Positions 47,962 through 60,171 of a DNA stretch of 64,000 nucleotides are shown piece after piece. The translations under genes and the position numbers were made by a program. The notes under the pieces are model-generated. The model was not told the DNA's origin. It was given only the letters and a program-made list of their open reading frames with translations, and did not search any database. Numbering within the stretch: the first letter of the stretch is position 1; every line of letters begins with the position of its first letter. The DNA is taken from NCBI GenBank assembly GCA_022496805.1, contig CM040100.1, positions 27,433,009 through 27,497,008 on the forward strand. The letters run 5' to 3'. The stretch comes from Pohlia nutans (lineage: Eukaryota > Streptophyta > Bryopsida > Bryales > Mniaceae).

Positions 47962-48538
47962 TTAACCCCTAAATGCCTAAAGCCCTCTCCAAATTCAGCA
48001 GTTTTGCAAAGATGCATTATAAAATGCAACTAAGAGGGATATTTTGAACTTGATGTATGAATAAAAGTTGTACATTATGAGTTTTAGATTCTATCCATAC
48101 GGTTAGATCTATGACTACTATCACCAATATTTTTGAATAAAATTTGAAACTCAAAATTCAAAATTCTTTTGTAATTCGATTACGAATAAGATATTGACAA
48201 TCTGTAGATGAAATTTGTTGTGATTGGTTGAAATGTAATACTCTAAGTATAGTGATTTTTGGAGATTTTTTGGTTGCTTAATTTTATGAGTAGACTTTTT
48301 CAAGAGCTTTTTTACATTGAAATCTTCAAAATTTTGGGTGAATCACTACAACATGAAATGAGGCATAAAAATTTCACAAATCATTCCCTTTCTAATCAGA
48401 TCACACATTCATGAAGCTAACTTCCCATAGAATTTAGAGTAAAAAATCCACACTGCAAAAATTGCATGACGGATGAGAAAACACGGATGAACTGTGTTCA
48501 TTGTCCAAGAAATGGACGCTCAGGCAGTTAGGGGTTAA
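47962..48538. mobile_element. short TIR element, ends TTAACCCCTAAATGCC
   Basis: Left TTAACCCCTAAATGCCTAAA and right (reversed) TTAACCCCTAACTGCCTGAG bracket 577 bp of AT-rich DNA without coding capacity, in the size range of MITEs. An inverted relative of its left half ends at 51208. No clear target duplication, so the superfamily is open. Confidence 0.6.
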
Positions 48539-48664
48539 GTAGTATCTAATAGTAAATGAACTTTTCCAAATTATAAAAGTGAAATATTTGAAGGAATTCA
48601 TATTACAATGGACCATGAACAATCACACAATTTTAATTTTTGTACAAGGTCGCCGTATGTGATG

Positions 48665-48835
48665 GATGTACGCATGAGCAATCGGATGGACGGACAGACT
48701 GGACCGGACGGACAGGATCCATCGGACGAAACCGTCGTATCGAACGGCAGACGGACGGACAGGGGCGTACGGCAAACAGACGCGGATCAGACGGCAGAAT
48801 CGGACGGGCCGCCGGCGGACGGCGAGGGGCAGCAG
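48665..48835. repeat. CGGACGGC array 4
   Basis: About ten GGACGGAC / CGGACGGC words at the start of the second duplicate. No gene is driven from it. Confidence 0.65.
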
Positions 48836-49810
48836 CCCATGGGTTTTGGTGTTCCATACTTCCATTGCTCTCCCTTCCTCCTCCTTCAGCCCAACTCCTT
48901 GGGTCTACACGCACTTCAAGAATCTACACGCGCTTCAAGAATCCTCACGTACTTCGAGGCATATTATAAGTACGGTCAAAGAATGTTCCAACATTTATTG
49001 TGTTTCGCATTGAATTCTAGTAGTGCTTCACTACTAGGAGAGCGGTCCGTCCTACCTCATTCATAATGTCTCTTACATCTTCATTGTTAGCTAACTCCGC
49101 CCCCTCCCCCCCCCCCCCCCCCACCATGCCCTTCTTCCTTTCCTCCTTTGTTCGTTCTCCCTCCCACTTTTGGCCAATTTCATGACTACACTTGTAATTA
49201 CTTACCAATTGAATAAATAGGCAAGGTATTCAAATATAAAGGCAAAATAATGAAGCAATGGGTTCCAATTTGAATTCCATAAGAGTTAGCAATTTTTTAT
49301 GCATACATTACTTCGAACCTAATAGATCAACTTCATTCAATGGAATCACAATCATAATTTTAGAGAGAAAGACCACGCCAATTTGCAGAAACAAATTATC
49401 ACAAATATATATGTTATAATTTATATTTTAGAAACCTAGTTAGAGGGGAAAACTTGATATTAAATTAGATTTGAACCTATTGTATGCATGTTCATATGAA
49501 TAGTATATATGAAATTAAATTACAGTTGAACATATTGAATGCACATGTACAATATATTTATATTTACATACATATAAATAAAATAATGTTTGTGTATGCG
49601 TATGTGCATGCATGTATGTGTATATATAAATATATACATCTATAAATGGTCGATATATATATATACACACACACACATATTTACCTCCACTCATTCACAT
49701 ACACATACTTGTACAAATATATATATGTATGTATATATGCACATGTATTTTTATGTATACATAAATTTATATGTCCATAATATAAATATATTGTGTACAC
49801 ATGTGCGAAT
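48790..49810. repeat. direct duplication, copy 2
   Basis: Counterpart of 46640-47560. It includes a run of about 20 C at 49108-49121 and surroundings, and a more degenerate AT/ACAC region at 49620-49780. Confidence 0.8.
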
Positions 49811-51300
49811 GTATGAATAATCTTCTTTGAACAATGTAGCCCGTAATATAGTCTGAAATTTGTTATCAGTAAAATTGAAATAGTTTCAAAAAGGAACGAT
49901 CTTGGTGGAATATTATTGTTTATTGTGCAAAAGCTTGGTGGTTTATATTTTGGGACTTTTACCAGTAAAGAATGCTAAATTTTATTAATTTACAAGTATA
50001 CAATGTCACTAGGAAATAATAAGAAAATATAGAATATGTAACTACTAAGGGGTTTGAATTATTCTCAACTGAAGAAAATAGTAGAAAACCATTTGTATGA
50101 TATAAAGATAGTAATTCACCTATTATTTTATTACTTTTCAATTTTAAATCATGCATGTTATATTGTTGTGTGGCAGCATTTGTTAAAATCACTTCACTTA
50201 GTCAATATCAATATATGATTTCAACCATTGAAATTCACTTATTTCAGAATCCCAAATCATTCTATATTTATACAAATTAATTGGTATTTGTAAACGTTGA
50301 TCTTAACGTATGGATAGAATCTAAAATTCATATGTATAACCTAAGTGCCCAATCAACCATAGCATGCTTGATTTTTGGTCCAACATCCTTAAAATCAAGT
50401 GTTTTAGCTTTTTTGTAGTTGGTGTTTTCGTTAGATGTTTAAGTTAAGTTATGATACATATTTTGACTGTTGGGATTGAAAAGTAGAAAATCTATTGAAG
50501 TTTTTCCAATGTTGAGAAATTTGAAATTGGAGTGCCCTAAATACAGAGGGCTTTCTACAAATGCTCCAATCATAGGACTCTTTTAGATCTTTCGCTTTCA
50601 TATTTTTACTACTTGTGAATGTAACTTTTATCTACCTTAAATATAAAATTTGATATAAAATTTGACAAAAATATATTTATTTTGAAATGTTATCTTGTTT
50701 ATATAATACAATTTGTAAATATTCAAATTATATCTTCCAATCATGTTGAATTTTTCGTCATACCTTCATAGTGTTGATGACTATCAATGAAAAATTATAA
50801 ATCATCCAATGTGATATTTCAAGTATGCAAATTGTAGTGATTTCACATTACCAACATTCAATTCTAAAAAAAGTCAACTCATAAAATTAAGCAACCAAAA
50901 CATCTCCAAAAATCACTACATTTAGAGTATTACAGTTCAACCAATCACAAAAGATTTCATCTGTAGATTGTCAATATCTTATTCGTAATTGAATTACAAA
51001 ATAATTTTGAATTTCACGTTTCAAATTTTATGCAAAATTATTGGTAATAGTAATCATAGATCTAACCGTATGGATAGAATGTAAAATTCATAATGTACAA
51101 CTTATATTCATTTATAAAGTTCAAAATATCCCTCTAGGTTGCATTTTATAATGCATCTTTGCAAAACTGCCGAATTTGAAGAGGGCTCTAGGCATGTACG
51201 GGTTAATAGGATTCTTTGGTTGACTTAAACACAATCATTGGATTCCTCATTGCATTTATTCCGTTTCGGGAAGTTGTTGAGTTGAACAACTTCATGGGAT
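49811..51300. other. AT-rich noncoding sequence with inverted relatives of 39.5-40.5 kb and 48.0-48.3 kb
   Basis: 50870-51208 is the reverse complement (diverged) of 47962-48285, ending in a TTAACCCGTACATGCC-like TIR. 50340-50740 is related in reverse to 39480-39600 and 40200-40420. No gene seen. Confidence 0.55.
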
Positions 51301-51309
51301 CTGACTGTG

Positions 51310-51560
51310 GGCAGTCCAAACGGACGAATCGGACGGCTGTATCGAAATGGAAATGTGATCGGATCGGACGGATCGGACGGATTGGACGGCATATCCAAAC
51401 GGACGGATCGGACAGCGGATCGGACGGCGGATCGGACGGCTGTATCGGACGGCGGATCAGACAGGGTGCAGCGGACGGCATTTCGGGGCCCTGGACCGGA
51501 CGGCGATCAGCGGACGGCGAGGTCCGGACGGCAGATCGGGGTGCGGACATGTCGGACGGG
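51310..51560. repeat. CGGACGGC array 5 (left subterminal region of the second element)
   Basis: About 18 ATCGGACGGC-type words beyond the 3' end of the RING gene. Its position mirrors array 7, so it probably marks the other end of the element. The expected CAGGGTTG terminus is not present; a short TIR element abuts it at 51208. Confidence 0.6.
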
Positions 51561-51899
51561 GGGATTGAAAAAATTTTGCTTGGAAGAAGAGTTCTTCCTT
51601 CATTACCTCGTGTGATCTACTAATTTGACTAAGTAAACCTCTAAATGCCTACACTGCTGTCCCATTTTCTTTATAAAATTTTATCACGATAAAAAATAAA
51701 TTGCATTTATAGGAGCCCTTCAATTTGAAATTATGTAATGCGAATTCTCTATTATTATGAGTTTTGCAAAAAGTATAAAAATAGAAGTGAAATAAAACCG
51801 AGTGTGAAAATTATATTCTACATTGAGGTCAACAAGAATGGAAATGTGAATAGAGATATATATATATATTCATATAGTAGCCAAATGGCTAAAAAACAA

Positions 51900-54800
51900 T
51901 CATGCGATATCAATCTTCATCGAACGAGTATGTCTACGCTGACTATCATGAGTAATTCTACCGCCTGCCTCAACCTCTGAATCTATCGCAAGCTTCTTTT
52001 CAACGTGGTCTTGAGATGGTTCCCAATTGTCATCCTCGTCGGCCTTTCGTTTCCTCTTGCGAGAACTGTGCAGATCCACTTGTTTAGCCTTAAAAACCTC
52101 CATGTACTTCTCCACACGACCGACAACAATAGTTACAATTTGCTCAGTTTCTCCAGATGTCGTTGACCAGTTCGGTGCCAACATATGACGTCGCCACGTT
52201 TCGATGACGTCATTGATCCTCCTATCAAATGCACCTGCAACATCCACATAGGAATTCTCCTCATCAATGAACATGTCCTCGGTCGTTGTGGCACGAAGCC
52301 TAGCCGCCTCCTCCAACTTTGAAAGGACCAGAGCTCTGCCAATCAACGTACGGTCGTACGTTGCGTGATCTTCTCCCAAGACAGGACCGGAAGCCTCGTA
52401 CCATGTGTTATCATCTCTCTTTTTTACTTCATTCTTTGGGAATCGAAAGAACTTTTTGTGCTGTACGCTCCAATGTCCCCCAAAGTTGCGGCAAAACACC
52501 TCCTGGTCCGCCTCGTTCTCAATTGCACGTGCTCGCACTTCGATCTTGTAATCTCGGGTCATCCAGAAAAGTTCGTCAACCTCCATACAAATTTCTTCCT
52601 CAGACCCTGCTACTTGCATATGGTACAAGAGGTGGCAGTCGTAGTTAACATCCCATACCAACAGTTGACCCCAGTATTTGTAATTTAGAAACTTCTTCGG
52701 TAGTTGGTCTAGAGGAAGGTTCCACTGGTTGAATTCATGACCAGAAGGCATAACGGCGCGAAGGCCCATCATTTCGTAGAATCTTACATGTATAGAAGAA
52801 TTGCACATGGGACAATAAGAGCGGTGTAAAGAATGTTCCGCAATGCACTTAATATGAAATGTATGCTGACATTGTCCCAGTTGGATCGCTCCTTCTGGAC
52901 CAAACCCATATTGACACAAGCAACATGTCTCTTTCAGAAAGTCGGGAGCTGGATTACATGTATGAACCACCCTCTTCTCCTTCTCCAATAAATGCGAGGA
53001 AAACACGTTATATGGCATCCACCCTTCTTCAATTGCCGAAGTCCAGTCCATGTTGCCGGCTTCCAAAGAACAAGAAATCCCATGTGCCCGTGTCATCATC
53101 AAGTCAACATCACCCCACGTGGTACACGTAGTCAGTGTACGCGCTCCAGGCAATGCGGCTTGTCGATCAAATAGTTCTTGCACCCTCCTCATCATTCCTA
53201 GAAGACAAGCGAGATTCCCACTTTTTTTGTCCTCGTACTCGAACATCAAACCCAACTCGCTCTCGACCAATTCATCCACATCCTTTAATTGGTGGACATA
53301 ACTCAACCAAGGCAGGCTTTGCTCAGGACGTGGTCTGGGCATCTTCATTTCACCGGTACTTTTCCAGAATAGTACTTCATACCTCGCTATATCCCTGACA
53401 ATCTCTGCTTGAATCAATCATTGTCTCAACGTCTCAATCTCAGGGTTACTGGTTTCTCCCGCTTCAGTTGGTGGCCCTATCCAAGGTTCTTTTTGCATTC
53501 TATCTTGTTCCACGAATACCTCCGTTACACCTGGACGCTTTACCAAATACGAAGGACCCTGTTGATCGTAGAGGTCACCGTCGGAAGTTTGGGCATCCAA
53601 AGGATTGGGCAACTGGTCCGATGGAGCGAGAGTATCTTCAACAACTGGTTCGTCTGAAGTTTGGGCATTCAAGGGACGGGGCAACTGGTCCGATGGAGCG
53701 AGAGTATCTTGAACCACTGTTTCGTCCGAAGTATGGGCATCAAATGGAAGAGACAATTGGTCCGATGGGGCAAGAGTTTCTTCAAGTACTGCTCCGTCTA
53801 AAACCTGCGCATCCAATGGAAGAGACAACTGGTCCAATGGGACAAGATTTTCTTCAAGTACTGCTCCGTCCAAAACCTGCGCATCCAATGGATGAGACAA
53901 CTGGTCCGATGGGGCAAGAGTTTCTTCAAGTACTGCTCCGTCTGAAACGTTCGCATTCAATGGAATAGAGATCTGCTCCGATGGGACGAGGGATTCTTGA
54001 GGTAATGCTTCTTTCTTTGTAGTTTCTTCTCGCAGCTTGTCTAACTCTTCTAACAACTGAAAATTAATGAACTGGAGATGCATGGTCTTGAAATGGTTAT
54101 GTATAGCGCTCGATCGCAGTTGCTTTATGGATTCCCCCGCCAACCGCTCAAATCCCTTTGCACATTCCGTTGTTTCTTTGTCTCTTGGTGAGCTCATCAA
54201 CACGCTTCGCCTTTTCGATGACTGGCCCCCAACGGCCCAATTTTGTCTCAATTGATTGGAAATGTTGTGCAAGCTGTGGTGCCAACGTATGAAGGAAAGT
54301 AGTTACGTCTATGGCTTTTACCAAGTTCACGTATACGTTCTTCGAAATAAGTTTCAACGAACCTAGATCACTTGCCAAGTCGGGGAACTTGTCGGACAGT
54401 TTCCACTGCTCTTTTTCCGCAATTTCGCTCGCCTTGGTAACTTTCTCCGCCAAGTGGTCGTATGAAATCATTATTTCGTCAAGAGGCATCATCTTTCACA
54501 AAGAAGTATCGCAGTTTTCCCAACGTCCATTTGGATCCCGAATTAGTGTATCCGTGTCATCCGGACATGCACTTTTCTCTTTCCGAGTCGAGGAACTTGG
54601 ATTGCTTTGACCGACATTTCCCCCCTGAACCGTCATCACCCAGTTCGGTCCAAACTTATACTGTTCTTCGCGGTCCTCCCTGGCAATTGCATCGGACCTC
54701 AACTTTTGTTTCCCCTTTGATTCCGCAGTTGCCTGAATTAGCGTCGATGGGTTTTGCGGCAACAGTTCCTCGCCCTCCTTACACGGAATCGATCGAGACG

Positions 54801-55545
54801 GGGAAGTCTTCACATCTGCGACTTTGTCCTCTAAGTCCCATTCAACTTTGACTTTTATTTCCTCCCGTTGAGCATTGACTTCGGTTTCCACCTTTGCATC
54901 CAAATTCTCCAAAGCGGGCGTGGGTAGTATTGGTAATTTGGCCTTCTTTCGTTTGACTTCCACTCGACCTGAGCTGCTCGCTGTCGACGTGCCCGGTTTC
55001 CTTAAAGAGACCAACATCTCATTTGTGCTTGTAGATGCCGGATCATACGAATCAGGAATGTCTCGCTGCCCGTCTGCCAACTGACTTGGAGTCTTTTGAG
55101 TTGCAGGGTAAATACTCCAATCCACCTTGCGCTCCAACTTTAGTTCTGCATAGACCATTGCTAGTATATTGTAGTTGAATGTTCCTTTTGACTTCAACCG
55201 AGCCCCAAACATTGCCCTCCATACCTCTTCTGCTCGGTGAAGGAAATGATCATTAGTGCACAGCCATAGTTTGGCAGTAAAGGATTTTGACATCTGTGGT
55301 AATTGTTCCCTCGGCCACAGTTTACCAATGTGGTACAGTTTGATATATTGTCTGGCATTCGTGGCAGACCAATATTCTTCCTTAAATTGTTCCCATCCTG
55401 GTTCGGCTAGAACATTTGGGTCGTCCAATACGTCGTAATTCGACGCATGAGGGGCCCCCTTAGGTTTGTTCTTCCTAGGCCCAGCATTAGCATTCGGAGA
55501 GTGGGGTTGGTCGGGAACCTGACCCTCACGTTGGTCATCGGCCAT
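51900..55545 (-). pseudogene. large transposon protein with 24-residue repeats and RING-H2 finger
   Basis: Three frames read as one gene of about 1,200 codons: 55545-54496, 54492-about 54170 and about 54170-51900. It is broken by TGA 54496-54498, a frameshift near 54170 and TGA 53418-53420. The N-terminus is paralogous to the 46163 gene. A helical segment follows, then six 24-residue repeats (ETLAPSDQLSLPLDAQ with VLDGAVLE) at 53998-53565. The last 505 codons, fully open, contain a RING-H2 finger at about 52925-52790 (CCLCQY..., CQHTFHIKC, CPMC; order C-C-C-H-H-C-C-C), typical of E3 ubiquitin ligases, and a basic C-terminus (RKRKRKAD). It diverges from array 6 with a TATAGAA box near 55926. 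Alternatively these are two or three separate short genes; the in-frame TGAs make one decayed gene likelier. Confidence 0.6.
53565..53998 (-). repeat. 72-bp coding tandem repeat (six units)
   Basis: Units encode variants of TLAPSDQLPLDAQ-SDGAVLE. The plus-strand frame over it (GATGPMEREYLQ...) is a by-product of the repeat. Confidence 0.85.
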
Positions 55546-55909
55546 TGCTTTGCGATGTGTGAATGAACCGTGTGCAGTTTCCGTGACGAAGTCCCGCGAC
55601 GAGGTGAATCAACCGTGTACCCTAAACGGTGAGTAAATCCCGCGAAAATGTGAATCAACCGTATGCGTAAAAATCCAGTGAGAATGTGAAAGAACCGTCT
55701 CGATAAAAAAACCGCTGCAATGTGAATGGCCCGTCCGTGTGAAAATACCGCTACAATGTGAATAAAGTGTGTAAGATGCTTATTGTGACCAACCGGTGAT
55801 TGGTCACAGTAAGCATATGACCTCTCACGCCTGTAGTAAATAAGGCCAGGAAGTCCAGCAAAGGGAATTACCAGCAACCTGATTTTAGGAGTGAGAAGTC
55901 AAGACAAAT

Positions 55910-56380
55910 AGAGACGGACGAGCCTTCTATAGTGCCGTCCGTGTCCTCCCACCCAAACCAGCCCGTCCGCCCGAACCTGCCGTCCGCCCGTCCGATCCTA
56001 AACTGCCGTCCGATCTGTCGTCCGGACCGCACTGTCCGTCCGATCATCGCCGTCCGATGCGGCGTCGGCGGCCGTCTGGCCGACCCTAAACCTCGAACCC
56101 TAATGCGTCCGCCGTTCTGGTCCGTCCGATGCAGTCCGTCCGTTTCTGCCATCCGATCCCATGGACACCGTCCGATCCGGTGCGTCCCCTCCTGTGCGTC
56201 CGACCCAGGCCAACGCGCGCGGACGGCATATCGGACGGCACAGCGGACGGCACAGCGGACAACCAGTGGACTGCACAGCGGACGGCAGACGGCACAGCGG
56301 ACGGCACAGCGGACGACCGGTGCAGTCCGCTTGTGCAACGGGTACTTCAACGGCTAGTTCGCCGGATGGTAGTATAAATC
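55910..56380. promoter_or_regulatory. CGGACGGC array 6, bidirectional promoter
   Basis: More than 25 CCGTCCG/CGGACGGC words, GTCCG-oriented in the left half and CGGAC-oriented in the right half. TATA-like boxes face outward: TATAGAAGG on the minus strand at about 55926, and AGTATAAATC on the plus strand at 56371. The divergent genes start at 55545 and 56628. Such clustered sites in a hAT element are probably transposase-binding sites as well. Confidence 0.65.
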
Positions 56381-56627
56381 ATTTAGGTTTTCTTTTGGTG
56401 AGTGCATTCGAACTCACCAGTTGTCAAGGGCTTTGGGCAACCTTTTGGTATCCCTTGCTTGACCATTACCGAGTTTGAATGCGCGGTTGTCACATTCCGT
56501 TTGGAATATGATAACTACTGTATGTGACATACATGATACATTTTTTCGTCACACGATCACGAGGTATTGCACGCCGTCACTTAAAACTATTGGGTAGCGG
56601 AACCTAAACCCTTTTGAACCTTTCAAG

Positions 56628-59600
56628 ATGCCAAGCAATTGGGAAGATTGGTATGTGGATATAGCTGGAGGAAAAGTGAAGTGCTTATTATGTGCATCAC
56701 TTTTTGCAAAGAAGGCGGGGAGGATGTTGAGTCATCTTGGATACTGGAACGTATTAGGAAACCGTGACACTGGCGTAGGTATATGCAAGAGACTTATACC
56801 GCAAGTTAAAAGGCTCTTTCTTAATTGCAAAGGAGATCCTCCAAAGTGTCCAAATCCAGATCAATCCGATGAATGTCGCACTCCGAGAGCGGGAAATATG
56901 GACATCATGGAGCTTTGCACACTGCAATCAATGGATCGAGAGTCACGCGATGCACCACAAGAGATTTCAAATCAGAGGTCAGGTTCTAATACAAACGAAA
57001 CTACCGCGAGCAGACTACCATCCACGGGACGTGACAGCGCATCTGGCAGGGCCGACCGTCCATTGCGACAAGCAGGAATACCAGAGGGTTTTCAGGAAGA
57101 GAAACAAAGGGAGTTAGACAAAATATGGGCAAAGTTCTTTTACGAGACGAACATCCCTTTTTCGATAGCACGAAATTCAACTTTCAAAGAGGCCATACGG
57201 AGGACTTCTGATTTCCGGGGACCGTACACACCACCCTCTTACAATGACTTACGGAAGAAACTCTTGGTGCAAGCCAAGAATGAGCTAGGGACGGTCTTGG
57301 AAGGTAAAATGGCAGATAGCGTTCGCAAGTTTGGAGCCACGTTGACATTTGATGGATGGAGCTCGTGCACAAACCAACCCTTATTCAATGCAATGATAGT
57401 GTCTACGGTAGGAGAACATTTTCTTGGATCGGTAGATACTTCGGGACATTCGAAGACAGCAGCGTACCAAGCGTCAATCATAGAGAAGTTCATTGAAGAC
57501 GTTGGATCGCAGAACGTGGTGCAAATTGCAACGGACAACGCATCTGTCATGAAGGCAGCAACAGATATCGTGACGAACAAATATGACCACATATACTTCC
57601 AAGGGTGTGTTGTTCATGCAATGAACCTCTTACTGGGGGACATCGCGAAGGCAAAGTGGATAACTCATGTGTTGAAGAAGGCCCGGACGATCGTGACGTT
57701 TATATAGAAGAGACACATGCCTCTTGCAGTATTTCAAAAGCACAAGAAGAAGTACAGCCTAGTATTGGCAGGGAAAACTAGATTTGGATCAAATTTCATG
57801 ATGGTGGATCGATTACTCGAAGTCAGACAAGCCTTAGAGCAGTCTGTGGTGGACGAACAGTGGACGTCTTATGTCGTCACACTCCGAGACAACAGAAAGA
57901 TTAAAGCGCGCACTATGTCTCAAGATGTGAGAAGGTACATACTGGACGATTACTTTTGGCAACGATGTATTAACTTCCAGGAGGTGGTTGCACCGTTGAT
58001 GTATGCACTGCGGGATTTTGACAGTGGGGAACCTGGTATGGGCAAAATTCGACACATCTTTTGCAATGTGGAGAAACACATTAAAAGGGTGAAAGATGAG
58101 TTCTTTACCCTTGACGGTGGAGAAAGCATTGATGTGGAGAAGCACTTCCACGACCGATGGGCATTGGTCAGAACGGATTTACACGATGCGGGTGCACTTT
58201 TGAATCCGTATTTGCTACACGATAAGGAACTAGCAGACGACTTAGATGCCATCACAGCATGCAAGCGCGTGCTTGGGAAATTATGTTCTCCAGAAACATA
58301 TCCGGATGTGGTGCTAGAGTTTTTGGCATTTCGTCACAAGGAACCACCCTTCCACAATATGTTGGATCCGAAACAACAGAAGTGTTCGCCTCATGCATGG
58401 TGGGATTTTGAAGGGGCATGCGGAAAGCTCATTGCACCAATAGCACGGAGAATCCTAGCCCAAACCGTGTCACCGTTATCATGCGAACGCAATTGGAGTA
58501 GTTATTCTTTCGTGCACAACAGGTCTCGGAATCGCCTCCAACAAAAGAGGGCTGAAGATTTAGTGTACGTGTACACAAATTCGAAGCTCCTCGCAAAGGC
58601 AAAGAGAAAAGATGAGAAGAAGTGGTACAACGAAAATGTATCATCAGAGGATTCGGATTCCGCATCAGAAGAATCGGATGGAGATGATGGAGGCGATTGG
58701 GTGCGTAATGATGCATCTGACGATGATCCCTGGGCTGATGAACCTCTTGACGATTGGAGTGATTGACTCTCTCCACAAAGGCCTGAATCCTCTCCACCAA
58801 GATCTGGTCGATCAAGCCACGATGTATACGAGTTTGTTGAGGATGGAGAGGAGGGCAATCACATGCAAGCATCAAATGCCGACCATATCGGTGTGAATGT
58901 CAGAGAAGATAACAATTCAATCCCAGAGTTGGGTGAAGAAGAGGGGGACAAACGTGATGAAGATGGTGGTACAAGGATTGACTCCGTGCATGAGGGTGTT
59001 TTGAAGGACCCCAAAGATTCTGAGTTGGAGCTTTCTCCTGGGCGAAAGGCCACAATGGTGAACAATGGTCACGCCAAATGGAAAGGCATAGAGGAAGATT
59101 TTGGTCCAATTAGTAAGAGTTCGTTGAAGTTTGTAGGGAGAGATTCTCCTCGTGGTGAAGACCAAATGCAGAGGACCACCCTTGCATCTAGAGCCTTATT
59201 TGATAAATCTAAAACACCAACACCCAGAGTTCCACTTGCATCTTCAATGGCATTGGTATCCCTTTCCAAAGCAGGGAATAAACGTTTGAGAGAATCGGAT
59301 GCTGATTCGGAAAGCGACGGAAATTTGCCTTTATCAGTAGCTATAACAAAATAGCCTTCAGGTGTGCCCCCAAGGCACAATCAACGCCCAATGGAGAAGA
59401 GAACGGTGAAGGAGACACTTGTGGGCCCGAAACATATATCATCAAGTGGAGAGAAATTTGGCCCAACAGCAAACGGCAACGCTAAACGAAAAAGGCTCAT
59501 GGAACCATTTGCTGCTTCTCCGCCATAGCCAGGACAGCGAGTTAAAACCCCCCTTGACGCAAGTGGATCCACGCGCAAAATGAAGAGTAACTATCCAACC

Positions 59601-59718
59601 AGCATACAAGGAGAGAAAGGAAAACGAGTATTACTCTAACAGTGACGACGAGTCATATGATCCAGAGGACAGTAGCGGAGCAGAGGTGAAAGGAGATTCT
59701 GATTACATAGTAGATTGA
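56628..59718 (+). pseudogene. hAT transposase (BED finger, DUF659, hAT dimerisation domain)
   Basis: One frame from ATG 56628: BED-like finger (VKCLLCASLF...MLSHLGY), then a DUF659-type block (TFDGWSSCTNQPLFNAMIV, IATDNASVMKAA, FQGCVVHAMNLLLGDIAKAK), the continuation MPLAVFQKHKKKYSLVLAGK and TRFGSNFMM, and the hAT C-terminal domain (VSPLSCERNWSSYSFVHN, RSRNRLQQKRAEDLVYV). A polar acidic tail follows. In-frame stops: TAG 57705, TGA 58764, TAG 59352, TAG 59526; after a shift near 59620 the tail ends SDDESYDPEDSSGAEV...IVD with TGA about 59718. The TGA at 58764 may be the true end, but the frame stays open and protein-like beyond it. At least the TAG at 57705, in the middle of the catalytic region, should inactivate it. 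Confidence 0.82.
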
Positions 59719-60171
59719 AAACTCAATAGCATTTCTGTATTTTCGTAGAGTATTTTTTATAAGATATTCTAGTATTCATTATTCAATAATTGTAGATGTT
59801 TGGACAGGAAATAAATTTTATAAGTATATATTTGTATAGTGATATGTATGACGTACATGAATAGATGGCAATATTCTGCTGACGTTCCCTTTTATGAATG
59901 TTTGTTTACTTGCGAAATATAATATATACAACTACTTTTATGTTTTATGTTTGTTGTTTTATTTTTATCCCGATTTACTTTATCCCGTTTTACTTTATCC
60001 CGATTTACTTTAAACCGTTAAACAAGGTCGCTATATTTTTAATACAAAGAGGGCCCCAGTGACTTAGTGAGATTTTAATTTGTATTTTCCACCATTACAA
60101 TCACCTTAGAACAGCCTGAAGTGTTGAGGGTTTAGTCCTTCATAACTCCTAAACCGATCTGGCCGTCCTCT
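59719..60171. other. 3' flank of the hAT transposase gene
   Basis: AT-rich, with the repeated word CCCGATTTACTTTATCCCG/TTTTACTTTATCCCG at 59970-60020. No gene. Confidence 0.4.

Noticed and set aside
53468..53968. Plus-strand frame with GATGPMEREYLQ repeats
   Set aside because: Shadow of the 24-residue coding repeat on the minus strand, which continues into a RING-containing frame.
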